In this document: one piece after another, positions 1 through 12,200 of the stretch
Layout: the number at the start of each line of letters is the position of its first letter
Position numbering within the stretch: the first letter of the stretch is position 1
Assembly (NCBI GenBank): GCA_008638375.1
Contig: CM018031.1
Location: forward strand, 56,966,688 to 57,030,687
DNA: 64,000 nucleotides
Source of the DNA: Nyssa sinensis
Taxonomy: Eukaryota > Streptophyta > Magnoliopsida > Cornales > Nyssaceae
Direction of reading: 5' to 3'
Position numbers and translations under genes: made by a program
Notes under the pieces: model-generated
Databases searched by the model: none
What the model saw: the letters and a program-made list of their open reading frames with translations, nothing else
Told to the model about the DNA's origin: nothing

Positions 1-2270
1 TGAGAGAATGGAGAATAAAACGTATAAATGAATAGAGCGTTGCTATGGGCAAGCGTTATAACAGTTGCCTATTAACCTTTACTCTAATATTTTGACACAT
101 ACATAAGGCAACCGGAAACCAAATTCTGACCCATCTTATCACCTTTTTCAGTGCCCAAGACTCTCACCTTTTTCTCTATAATTTAATAATAAATAGATTT
201 CAAGATGCATCATACTTTTTCATTAAGAATAAAATAATATTATCATTTTTTTAAATAATTTAATAATGCGTGATAACATAATATAAAAGAACTTCTTATA
301 TTTGATTTTGTTTTTTTTTTTGTTTTTATCTTACACAGTAACAATCTTATCTAGGAAAAACAATTTTAACACAAGAATTATAGTATATAAAAAATTAAAG
401 TTACCAATTTAATTATATTTTTTTATATAGTTAATATTCTATAATTCAATACTTTCTAAAAAAAATAATATTGATAATAGTAATTATATGAACAAAAAAT
501 AATTCTCTTTGTTAGATCATATAGCTTCATTATCTTTCAAAACAAGTTCAAGATAAAAAGTCAAAATCTGAAATACTCATTTTTTCTAACATTACAAAGT
601 ATAGAATAAATAAAAAAAATATATTGCAAACCAAAATTCTTTAACTCAAAATAATCCCATAATATCATAATTACTAGAATTTGTTAGTAAGTACATAAAA
701 GCAGAATTTTTGAGATATGCTATTTAACATATAATTTTCAGTTTAATACAAAAGAGATATTACAACAAAATATTAGAAAATCAATCTCCACTTAATTAAT
801 ATAAGCTTCATAAAGACTAGAAAGAGTATCATCCTTCATATATTCAATACCATCATATTATAAGACTCCTGTCACATGTATGAAACATTTATGTTAATAT
901 ATAAAATCTTTTATATAATGATAAAAAAAAAAAAATTACTTTCTTCTGAGACCATCAAATTCAGACCATTCCTTGTATGGTTTGTCCCATGCTATGATTA
1001 TTATCAAGAGTCATTACTCCCGATCAATTAAAAAATAGAAAAATATGAAACAAAAAAAGACATACCACATCAATTATGAAAGAATAAAATTGACCCTCAT
1101 ATAATTAATATTAAAAAAATTAATAATTTCTAATTTTAAAAAAACCTACTTGATTTTATAGTAGATAATTAAAAAATATAGTACTTAATAAATGAAGTTT
1201 TTTATTCCTTAAATTTATTATTATATGAATTTTTTTTTATAAAAAATCAAAATATTGTTAAAAATTGAAATATAAAGTCTTATTTTTGTATCGAAAATTA
1301 TTTACATGTAAAAAATATTTATTAGTTAATAATAACATGAAAAATTTTAATAATTAATAATTAATTATAAGTTTTTCATTTTTTTCGAATGATAATTTTG
1401 GAGGAAAAAGTAAGGCTCTGTTTGGTTACGTTTTTAAAAGTAGATTTTTAATTTCAAAACACAGGATACGCGTTTAGAAAGCTAAATCCAGAAGATGTTA
1501 TTTAAATATTTTTTCATATATTTTTTTAATTTTTTTAAAATTTAGATTATCATATCCAAATGTATTTTCACAATTTTTAAAAATTAATTATAAAATTTTG
1601 AAACATATTTCAAAAATATTTTTTAAAAAATTATATTTGAATTACTATCCAAATGCAACCTATAAGATTTGATAGAAAAAAAATTATTATTATAGTGTGT
1701 TAGTTGAGACAATAAAATATTTTTAAAAAAACTCATGTGAAAGAACTTACACTAGCCGGTTCCGGTTTTTCAAAATATTGTGGCGAGGGTTAGTTGGCGA
1801 CTGTTATAGCGCCTGTCCAAAGCAACGCTGAAATGAATTTATCGGACACGTCGGACAAATTCTCCATATTCAAGATGTGTCTGCCATGTAGCACGAGTCT
1901 TTTGATCAGTTCAATTAATGTAACTACAATTTTGTTAACCCTAAGTACAACACAGGTGTTACCGTTTCAGTCGGTTATAAAATTTTAAAACAAGTCAATC
2001 CAAGTACAAAAGTGAATTTAAATATGGTTATGGTGTTTTTCTTTTAGGTTGGAATAGAAAGAGAGAACCGTTTGAGAGTTTAGATGCTGTTGACATTGCT
2101 GCTGTTAATGCCTTGTTATTACTACTAATCCACGTGGCAAAGCGGATTGAGGAACCACGACAGGGACACAAGGTTCCGTACCAAAATCGATTCCGAAAAA
2201 TAAAGAGCGAAGGAGAGCATTTTCGTCATTTAGGAAGGAACTTTTTTTTTTTTTTGTTTTTTTTCAGTTT
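1..2270. other. AT-rich upstream intergenic DNA
   Basis: No coding exon could be supported here. The stretch is very AT-rich with many short A and T runs. From about 1,730 the base composition becomes more balanced, which fits an approach to the promoter of the DUF707 gene. The short open frames in this stretch have no recognisable domain and no splice context. A segment near 1,415-1,670 begins with a CTGTTTGGTTACG-like motif that resembles ends of small hAT-type elements, but I could not match its other end. Confidence 0.5.
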
Positions 2271-2276
2271 TGCCGC

Positions 2277-2283
2277 TATAAAA
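2277..2283 (+). promoter_or_regulatory. Candidate TATA box of the DUF707 gene
   Basis: TATAAAA lies about 970 bp before the start codon. A pyrimidine-rich leader follows (CTCTCTTCC, near 2,301), and then a good splice donor (CCT|GTAAGC at 2,327/2,328). This is the expected layout for a plant promoter with a first non-coding exon. The transcription start would be near 2,310. No transcript data are available, so this is inferred from spacing and composition. Confidence 0.5.
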
Positions 2284-2327
2284 CCAGACATTCATACCGA
2301 TCTCTCTTCCGCAATCGACAAAAGCCT

Positions 2328-3213
2328 GTAAGCATCTAACTCTTCCCCTTCCAGAATTTAATCTAATCTCTTGTTATAGATTTGATGTTTTCTCCTTTGC
2401 TTTGCACATATCAGAAGACCGATCTCTGGAAAATAGAATGCAATTTGTTTAGGGATTGTGAATTACATGTTTTAAATGCAGTCCATTTTCATTATAATTT
2501 TGGTTTTATTTCAGGCTTCATTCTCAAATTCTTGCCATTTCTGATTGTTTTAGCGCTTACCGTCTGTGTTAAATTGTGATAGTTATATATCTCATGGACC
2601 ATATATATATATATATATTATCTGCTTGTGTCAATTGTCACTCCCAATGTGTATGAACAAGGTATTTTACGACACAAATTAAGAATTGGAGTAGGATAGT
2701 TTGGTCAATTTAAACAAAAAAAAGTAGAAGTGCTAGTTCTATATGAATTTTTTGTTTAGTATTGAATTACTTTATTGGGTCTCTTAGGGTTTTTCTTTTG
2801 TCCTGCTCGCTATTTATGATGCTTTTTATTTTTTATTTTTTGCTTGCCAACAAATAAAGGAGAAGTGGAACCTTTACCTTGAAATCAGTATATCTTATAT
2901 ATATTGTTGTATGTAAACTTAAAATTAGTATATTGCCTCAAATTGTACAGTAAAACTAACATTTATGCTGATTAATAGTGGATTATTATTTATCTACAAA
3001 ATATCTATTGCTAAAAATTTATTTGATATTGATGAGCTTTTATGTTTAAATGATTCCAAAAAAAAAAAAAAAATTCAGCCTAAAGAATTTACAGTGAATT
3101 TATTACCGTGTCTAACAGGAATTATAGTTTTCGGAAAATCACATTTGCCTTCTTGAAACTGGCGAATGCTTTATGTGTTTTAGAAATCGCTCAAGGAATT
3201 GGTTTTTGCCTAG
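2328..3213 (+). other. Candidate 5' UTR intron of the DUF707 gene
   Basis: A GTAAGC donor at 2,328 and a pyrimidine-rich TTTTTGCCTAG acceptor ending at 3,213 would leave a short leader before the ATG at 3,248. With this acceptor, the leader would contain a three-codon upstream frame (ATG at 3,217, stop TGA at 3,226-3,228). Other acceptors are possible. The donor is more convincing than the acceptor. Confidence 0.35.
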
Positions 3214-3247
3214 TGCATGACCTTTTGAATTGAGCGACTTTACCACA

Positions 3248-6200
3248 ATGGGGACCGCACACCGCAGGTTTGTCTAGACATAGTCTCCTAAATTCCATTT
3301 TTACAAATTCTAGTTAACTCTTGAAAGTTGGCTCGCGGTGCCAAAATGTGGGTTCCATTTTGTACAACCGTCTTGATTAATTTTTCCATTTGGTTCACAG
3401 TGGAGTTAAAAGAACAAACGACGGTGCCAGACTTATCATTACGACTCTTATTGGAATGGTCTTTGGATATTTTGTTGGTGTTTCATTTCCATTGGTTGCT
3501 CTTACTAAGGTATGTTGGCTCAATTTGTGGATAATCATGTGTTACATGAGACATATATCATCCATTTGATTAATTTTGGAATCTCGCAGATTAACTTACC
3601 CTCAAGCCTTATATCATCTCTTGATGTAGCCTTCAACAATAATCATCATAAATCTATTAGAGGCAAGTTAGACCATTCACCTGATCCTGAAACTGTTGCT
3701 GCTAGTGAGACTGCTACACCTAAGGTACTTTTTGCTTGATATCTAATTTTTTAAAGTTGCTTATATCATTTGCCTCAAAACATTGAAGTAATGAGCCATT
3801 TCAATGACAAGTTTGAAATGATTGGCAATACTCATATCCATTCATTCTTATGTGTCCCCTTTGAGATGATGTTATGATGTGATCAAGATAGAGAGATTAT
3901 TTTGGGTCTAATGGATGGTCCATTGGGTTTATTAAAAAAAAGAAAGAAAGAAAGGAAAGAAGGTTATTATCCTTAATTAGTTTATTAACTCTATGGAGTA
4001 TTTTAGGAACTTCAGGCAAATCTAGAGTTGGATTTGTTGTATTGGCTTATATTTGATTTACCTTAGGTTGTCTACAAGTTTTACTTGGAGTTGAAGGTTT
4101 TTTTTTTTAAAGTACTTGAAAGTAAAGTTACTTGGACTGAAGTTAATAGTAATGTGGAAGTTTCTAGGGAACCAATTTACTAAAATTTTATTTATGTAAT
4201 AAAAAAATTTAGTGAAGTTTGGAAGAAATAAATTCAGATTTAGATTGCCTTTTTTTCTTCTTCTTATCTTTCTTTCTTCCAAATGCTGGATTTAAGCCCA
4301 TTGCCCATGGAATTTGAGCCTACAACACTAGAGATTTTAGATTTTTGAAAAGTCAAATTTTAGCAAGTTTTGCGTTGATCCGAGTTTATTCAGGTCCACA
4401 AATATTTACAGAATTGGATTCTCTACCCAAGCTACATCAGCGTTGGTATCAAAGCAACAAAGGTCTATTTTTGGCCTTGCAATTAACATGAACACATGGT
4501 GACCAACAAGGTACATGATGCAGAGTCCCAATATCATAGTGAGAGAAACAAACATCTTGTACGTGCTATCGAAGAGTTGTGAAACGATCTTGGTGATCAC
4601 TTGCGAAGGATTGAAAATATGTTAGGTATTCTTTTAAAGAAACAATAGTCAATGTTGAAGCGGTTATGAGGAAAGTATAAATGAACAAGGTTATGACTCA
4701 AACCTGAGAACGTCAAAGTATCGGATGCAAATATGATTAAATTTTATAGGTAAATTATATTGACATCCATGGAATGAAATATCGTCTGTTACGTAATGTA
4801 CTAGTCGTTTATAGTGGATTTTGGAGGTACCGGTTCCGATATGGACTAATTTATCGATTAGATAAAAAAAACTCACGACGTAACGGCCGTTCCATTACAA
4901 GACCAATACGGTCCGTTATAGGTTGTTATGTCCGTTGTATGATTGTTATATCCTTGTTTGGCAGCTCTGAATAAAAGTAAGATTTTGAGCTCATTTTTAA
5001 GCTTTTGTCCAATTTAATCTTATTTCCAAGCCTCCGAAACTGATTTTGAAGTCTGCGTATGTTGATTTGAGTTAATTTATCATGATTTTAATCTTATAGA
5101 AAATAATTCAAGGTTGGATTTTTTAACTTAATGCAATGATTTATTCGTATTCTTTGGATCTACTTAGTTTGAGTTTAGATTTACTTATTTGGAACTTGGA
5201 TCTTCTTATTGGAGCTTGAGTCTTGTGATTTAGTGGGTAGATTTTGATTTTGAAGACTACGCTTATGGGTAGTGGTTTACAACTTCAAGTTTATGTTTGG
5301 AGCTTTTTGGATATTTTGGTGGTGATTCATGAATAAATAAGGTATAGATTGTGATTCATGCAGTAATGAATTCAATTATTATCTAGCAATATCTTTGTTT
5401 TAATTGTATATTAAAATTAGAATTATTTTACAACAATTCTTTATTTTTATTTTTATAAATTGTGGAAAGAATGGTCTTACCAACAATAGCTTACTTTTTA
5501 TGAATTATTAGTTATTGACTTATAATTGTATTTCTAATTATTATTAATGTGAGCTAGTGGGTTAGTGTAATGCTATATATCATAGATGATATTTTTTTAT
5601 TAATTTCACTTAAAAATAATATAAAATCTAATTATTAGTTAAACAACTTTCTAAGTGTTAAAAATGTTTTTTAAAAAAATTAAAAATGTTAAAATGTGGT
5701 AAACAGAAGTCAAACCATGTGTAGAGGTTTGCTAGTGTTTGAAAACTATTCACACTAACTGTTTCTGATTCCTATTACATATCAAGTTTATCAACTGAAA
5801 CTCATGATACCGTTACATCGCGATCGTGACTGTTACATATCTCAATCCCACAATGTCAAACCATACTGACATCCCTCGAGGTTTCTGACATATACAAATA
5901 CCTATCTCTCCGTCTCTCTAGTATAGATACTTCACATTTTGTTTTAAAAGTTTCACCAACACTTTTTATTTTAGTTGTCGGTAATAGAATCCTCCTGACA
6001 ATGACAAAATTTGTTGACATCATATATTCTCAAGGTACTTTTGCTCTTATTAAAGCCAAACAAGCAATATAAAGTTATATGTTATCTTAATAAAAATTTG
6101 GAAAATCTATTATTGCCTTCCTAACTGATATATCATGGTCGCTCTCTCACAAATCTCTATCATGCCATCAGCCAAATGTCTTCTTCTCTCAAGAAAAAGG

Positions 6201-9200
6201 AAAAAAAATATTCGCCCATTTTTAAACCCACTTTGAATGGGTTAACAAACATATGACAGTCTTTGCAATAGATGGGTCAAGGAACATGTGGTTATCTCAA
6301 CAACAATGATCGGTTCCATGAATAGTGTGACAAAACAAAGAATTCTTCTAAAAAAAAAAAAACAACACTATTCCATGGACCAGAAGAAATTAGTAAGGGG
6401 ATGTTGCATAAATGAGTCAAAGGGTTGTAAGATTATGTTAAGAGGCCATCGATGTTCAAGCTATTGCCACGATGGGGAAAAGTTGTTGGGGTTTCGGCAA
6501 CAACATTCATTTGGCGGTCATAGGATGGAAATCTTCAATGGTGGTCAAATTGTTTGGTTACGTTTATATGCCTCATGCTTGGAATAGAGTTTTATTAATG
6601 GGCTTGTGTGTTGAAACCTATTATCAAAAAGAAAGAAAGAAAGAAAAGTGGGAGAATAGGAGAGAAAAGTTATGGTTGATGGATAAAAATTAGAGGCCTT
6701 CTTCCATGGCAGATCCACCATCATATATGTACCATCAACTATCAGATTCACAGTCACTTCCATCACAAAACCACCACCAATCATAAACCCCACCCCTTCA
6801 ACCAATCAACAAACCTCTCTGATATCATCGTCATTCGCTGCCATAATGTGCCCCTTGCATCCCAAACCCTCATCACAATAAATCACATGAACCACCAATC
6901 ATAAGCCCCACCCCTTAAACTATTGATATCCAAAAAGAAAAGCTTAGTCAAAAATGGCAATCAAAAATCAAATGAAGAAAGTAGAATAAACAATATAAGA
7001 AAAGGGCTCTTTAGTGGTGTTAGAAGTGGTGATTAGAGATGGAAAGGTGTTGGATTATGGTTTGAAGTTTGTGGTTCTCACAGGATGTTGTGAGGTGGGT
7101 GGGAGTGATTGAGGGCACAAGGCAATGATGGCAAATATTCATGATGGTGGCTTTGGTGATGGGCATTAATTAGCACTTAGCAGTGATAAAAAGTGTAGAA
7201 ATGGGCAGCAATGATGGTCATAATTGATGGTTGGGTATGTTTAGAGAGAGAGGAATAGGAAAAGTTGAATTTTTTTTTTTTATTATCAAGAATGGTATAA
7301 ATATATTAGGAGAGGGTGAACATATAACTCTGACATGAGAGGTCAATGTAATTCTAGAAATAAGAAGGGAATCGTCTACAATTGTTAGAAATCTTAAGGG
7401 AGATCAATGTAATTTACACAATTTTATAGTTGTCCAAAATAATTATATATATTATTATGTTCCAAGGAGACCAAAGATGTCTTTCATTCAATAATTGCCT
7501 CAGTTGTTGATTCATCATTCTAGAAAGATTTACAATATGTATTAATTAGCGTATTTAACCCCTTTGTGATGTTCCATTGGGTTTGCAAAAACAAAAAAAT
7601 CTAATTTGTTTTAGTTTAATTCATTAAGTCTTAAAGAGTATTTTAGGAATTATGGGAGGCTATGAAGTACGGACATTCTATTTTGGTTCACGTGTCCGTG
7701 TGGGAGGCTATGAAGCACGAACATTCTATTTTGGTTCATGTGTCCGTGTCGGATACCGACACTCTCGGATACTTTTCGGACATGCAAAAAAGAGTAATTG
7801 GTAAATTTATTTTGGGACTTAAATCACGGATGATGATTCAATGAAGAAGTTGTTGAATTTTTATTTAATTGTTTTATTATTTTAATATTTTCATAATATT
7901 TTTGTGATTTGTGTATTTTTATTAATTGAAATAATTTTAGGTTTTATTATATGGTCATAAAAAATATAAAAGGTATATATATTCAATGTGTTATTGACGT
8001 ATCCATGTTCTACTTTTTAAAAAAATGACGTGTCGACGTGTTCGTGTCGTGTCGTATCTATGTCTCGTGTCCATATCCATGTCCATGCTTCTTAGGTGGG
8101 AGGGTTTATGGATCTAGATGTGATTGTTGAATCTGATTTGGTTTGGTTGCCTATGGGTTTTAGTTTTTCTTTCTTTTTTTTTTCCTTAATTATTTTTTTG
8201 GTAAGTAAGTTTTAGTTGTAGTTACTATAATATAGTTTTATCTGAAGGCAAAGTTGCTTGGGGGTAAAGTTATTAGTTTTTAAGGAAAGTTGCATGGTAA
8301 TTAAGTTACTAAAATTATATATATCATGTAATAAAAATTATAGTGAATTTTGGGAAAGAGAAAATTCAGATTTAATTTTTTCCCTTATATTTGTTTCTTC
8401 TTAGGGCTTGATTTTAAGTCCCGTAGTTTGTAAAATTCGTGACTGATTCTTGTTATAAAATTTAGATTCTCGTTAGTTATCAAAAAATAAAAATTCTTTG
8501 TTTTTAAGATTATTTTTCATTGGGTGCAATCACTAAAAAACAATTAACCAAGAAATGCTAAATTTATGGCTGAATGCATTTTTGCAGAATTATTTTACAA
8601 TTCTTTCGAGTCACATGATTCTTTTTTGAATTTTTTTAGCTATTGCATTTGAGTTTAATTTCTTCTCCCTTCTTTGCCTTTTTGTAGAGTTCTCTTATCT
8701 ATAAATACTGACTTTGAAAAATGGTCATTTAATGGAAATAGTAGCAACAAACTAAGAATTTTTCCTGCCACAACTGGGAATGCACTTTTTAAAAAATAAA
8801 ATAAAAAGAAAAGAGAAGAAGTTCAAGAAAAAATTGGAATGTGTTGAATGAGTGCCTACCATGATATCCAGTTGATTTGCCTGTGCGGTGGAATAGGACA
8901 AATGTACATTTAGGAGCTTGCTATGAAAAGGTGGCTTAATTAGAAAAGGTTCTAGTTAATGGTGGACTAGATTCACTATTTTATGCTATTTGGTGGCACA
9001 AATGCATTGGTAGAGGGAAATGAAATACTTTATTACCAAAAATTAGTTGCATGCTTCGTTTCCTCTTCATAGCCCCAACTTTTATTTAAGATACCTTCCT
9101 ACATTTAATGATTGAAGTCTTTTAGTAAACAAAAGGTAGTGTTTTCATGTTTTATTGTTGTTTTTTGCACTTAAAATGTATTGTAAAAGCTTCTCCTCTA

Positions 9201-12200
9201 GTGGAGCACATTTACTCTGATAGTACTACTTTATAAAAAGGTCATTATCAAGTGTAAATCCTGCATATGAAAGGTGAACTGGGTCCATAATTAACCTTTG
9301 GCAAAACTATGCACAAAGTAACTACTTTCAAACTCGAACGCACATTATGCACAAAGTAATTATAAGCTATTACCATTGCACTAAGCAATCACCCTTAAAC
9401 AAAGTTTTGCTTTTGTCTTAGAAAATTTTCTCTAAAGAAAAGCTAAATCATGTTTTTAGACTGTCAAAAATAGAAATATCCACCACACATCTTGGATTAA
9501 GAATTAAGATTTAGCTTTTGCGGTTCAAATGGATCTGGTGCTGAGAAGAATTGCTTTTTTGAGAAACTAAACCTTATTTTCTAACTTTTGAAAATTGAAG
9601 TTATTCTAAATATATTTATTTCTTAGAAAACCAATAGTGTGAAACATTCTTATGCCACCGATCTTAAAAGAAACTTATAGTCCTAGTGAAGAAGTCCATA
9701 AAAGGCTTTAAAAAGAGTAAGTTCAAAGAAGGGAGCAAGTTTTGGAGATTGTTTGGATTTCGAAACGGAGTCTACTTGGGACCTTGCATTGTTGATTTAG
9801 AGGCTTAGTTGAGTCATATTATATGTTATTTTTGGGTTACTATGTTATTGGTCAGTTCTATAGTTGTTTTATTATATTTTAGGAATCAAGGATATTTTGG
9901 TAATTGATGCATTCTCTGCTATCTTGGGTACCAACTTGTTTGGAAATACTAGATCAACTAGCTTTCTGTATCTTTTCTTAGTTGCTGATGTTGTAACAAT
10001 TTATGTTTCCAGCCCTCTAATAATTCATTTTCAATTTTGATTTGGACATATAACATGCTCATGATTTTTTTTTTCCATCTCAGATATATGTTCCTACGAA
10101 TCCTCGCGGTGCAGAGTCATTACCTCCAGGAATTGTAGTCTCGGAGACTGATTTTTATTTGCGAAAATTATGGGGTGAACCAAGTGAGGTATGTTTTTGA
10201 AATGGTATTGTTGAGAGCTTGATATACATTGTTGGCCCATTCTCTAAAAGTTTAAGCTTTTAGATGAGTTGGTGATTTAATATGGTATCAGATCCTTGGT
10301 TATGAGAGGTCTTGGGTTTAAGTCTTTCCGTTTACATTTATCCTCCCGTTGTACTTGTTTGTGTAAAGTTGCACTATATTCTGCTTCAAATTTGTGTGGT
10401 TTGTTTTTCTCTCCACGTGTGAGTTTAGGGTCGCACGTGAGGGGAGTGTTGAAAATTTGATATACATTGTTGGTCCATTCTCTAAAAACTTAACCTTTTA
10501 GATGAGTTAGTGGTTTAACAGGTTTTGACAGAAATATCTGAGATTATGGTGCTGAACCTTACAATCCTTAGCTATTATTGGATGCCGGAATAAGTTGATA
10601 TTCTTTTTTTTTTGATAAGTAAAAGTGTAATATACATTAAAATTGCCTTAGGGGAGTGAACCCATATATACAAAGGGAACCCGACACAAAAATCATAGCC
10701 GGAATTCCCCCCAAAAAAATCTACAAGGGGACCTGTGTACATAGGGTATACTTTATTTACCCAAAAATGAAACAACTTCAAATATTTATCCTTAAAGCTA
10801 GAAGGGGGAGGCCCTTCCCTCTCGAAAATCCTCCTATTCCTTTCCCTCCATAAGCACCACATAAGGCATAAATGGGCCATTCTCCATACTTTCCTCTTAT
10901 CTTTCCTCACCTTAGAACCCCCTCAACCCAAAATAAGCCTCTTTGCCAAAGCATGCATAGTCCACTTATACCCAAAAAGTGATAAAATAAGACTCTAAGC
11001 ATCCCTCGCAACCTTACAATAAGAAGCAAGTGGTTGAACATTCTAGCTTCTTCCTTGTACATGCAACATCTACTAACAAAAGTGAAACCTCACTTTTTTA
11101 AGTTAGTTTCAAAATGGCTTCCCATGTAGCTGTCCAAGCAAAAAAAGCAACCTTGGAAGGCACCTTGGAAGGCACCTTTGAAGTCCCAATCATCTTCCAA
11201 GGGAGCTCCCCATTGCTACCTCTCACCAAAGCATTGTAAAATGAGAGAACTGGGAAGACCTTTGGATTATGCGATCTCCAAACCATTGTATCCTCCTCAT
11301 CATCCTTTGGCCAGGAGAGATGTAAAAACTCCATCAACCTCGCAAGTCACAACTTCTTCCACTTCCCAATCATGCAAGTTTCTTTTAAAGCACAGGGACC
11401 ACACCATCTCCCTCCCTGCTCTAGAAACATAGCTCGCCCCTAAACTGTTCCTATCCACAGTAATTCAGAAGAGTTGAGGATATTGATCCCTCAACCCAGT
11501 GTCATTACTCCAAGCATCCAATTAAAACCTCACGGTTGTGCCCTCACTCACATCAAACCAAATGAACCCACCAAACTCTTCCAACCCTGCTCTAACACTT
11601 CTCCAAAAGGCACATCCATACGAGTCCACCACCGCCGCCCTTATAAACTAACCTCTTCCTTCACAACCATATTTAAGAGCTATCAACTTCCTCCATAGGG
11701 AATCCTTTTCCACCACAAACCTCCAAAGCTATTTTCCCAATAAATCCTTGTTGAACGATCTTAAAACTTTTATTTCCAACCCCCCACCCCCCTTCAATTT
11801 CTGGGGTTCTAATTTTCTCCCATCCTACTGGATGAATTCTCATCTTCTCTTCACCACCGCATAAAAATGTCTCTTTGGAGGTTGTCTATTCTCCTTTACA
11901 CAAAAGCCGGCATAGGAAATAGGGACATATATAGGTCAGGAGGCTAGCAAGAATACTTTTTATCAAAGTAATCTTGCCTCCTTTTGAAAGATGCTTCTTC
12001 CACCCTGTCAATCTTCTCTAGAATCTCTTTGGCACCACCTCCCACACTACCTTAGTCTTCAAATAAGTTGATATTCTTTATAATATCAACCATTTATTGT
12101 TAACCCTGAAAGTTCAATATGACCAATTTGATAGTTGTGTTATCACTCCAAAAATCCTATTACAATAGATGATTGATGTTTCATCAGTGGATATTAGTAA

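Noticed and set aside
1415..1670. Possible hAT-type MITE (CTGTTTGGTTACG start)
   Set aside because: The other end (CTATCCAAATGCAACC) is not a convincing inverted copy and no target duplication is seen.
6288..6805. Overlapping 73-99 residue frames on both strands in intron 3
   Set aside because: No domain, no splice context, opposite frames equally open. They lie in an intron of a well-supported gene.
10283..10340. tRNA-like sequence (TGGTATCAGATCC and following bases)
   Set aside because: This is the primer site of the TRIM element, complementary to a tRNA end. No cloverleaf can be drawn.
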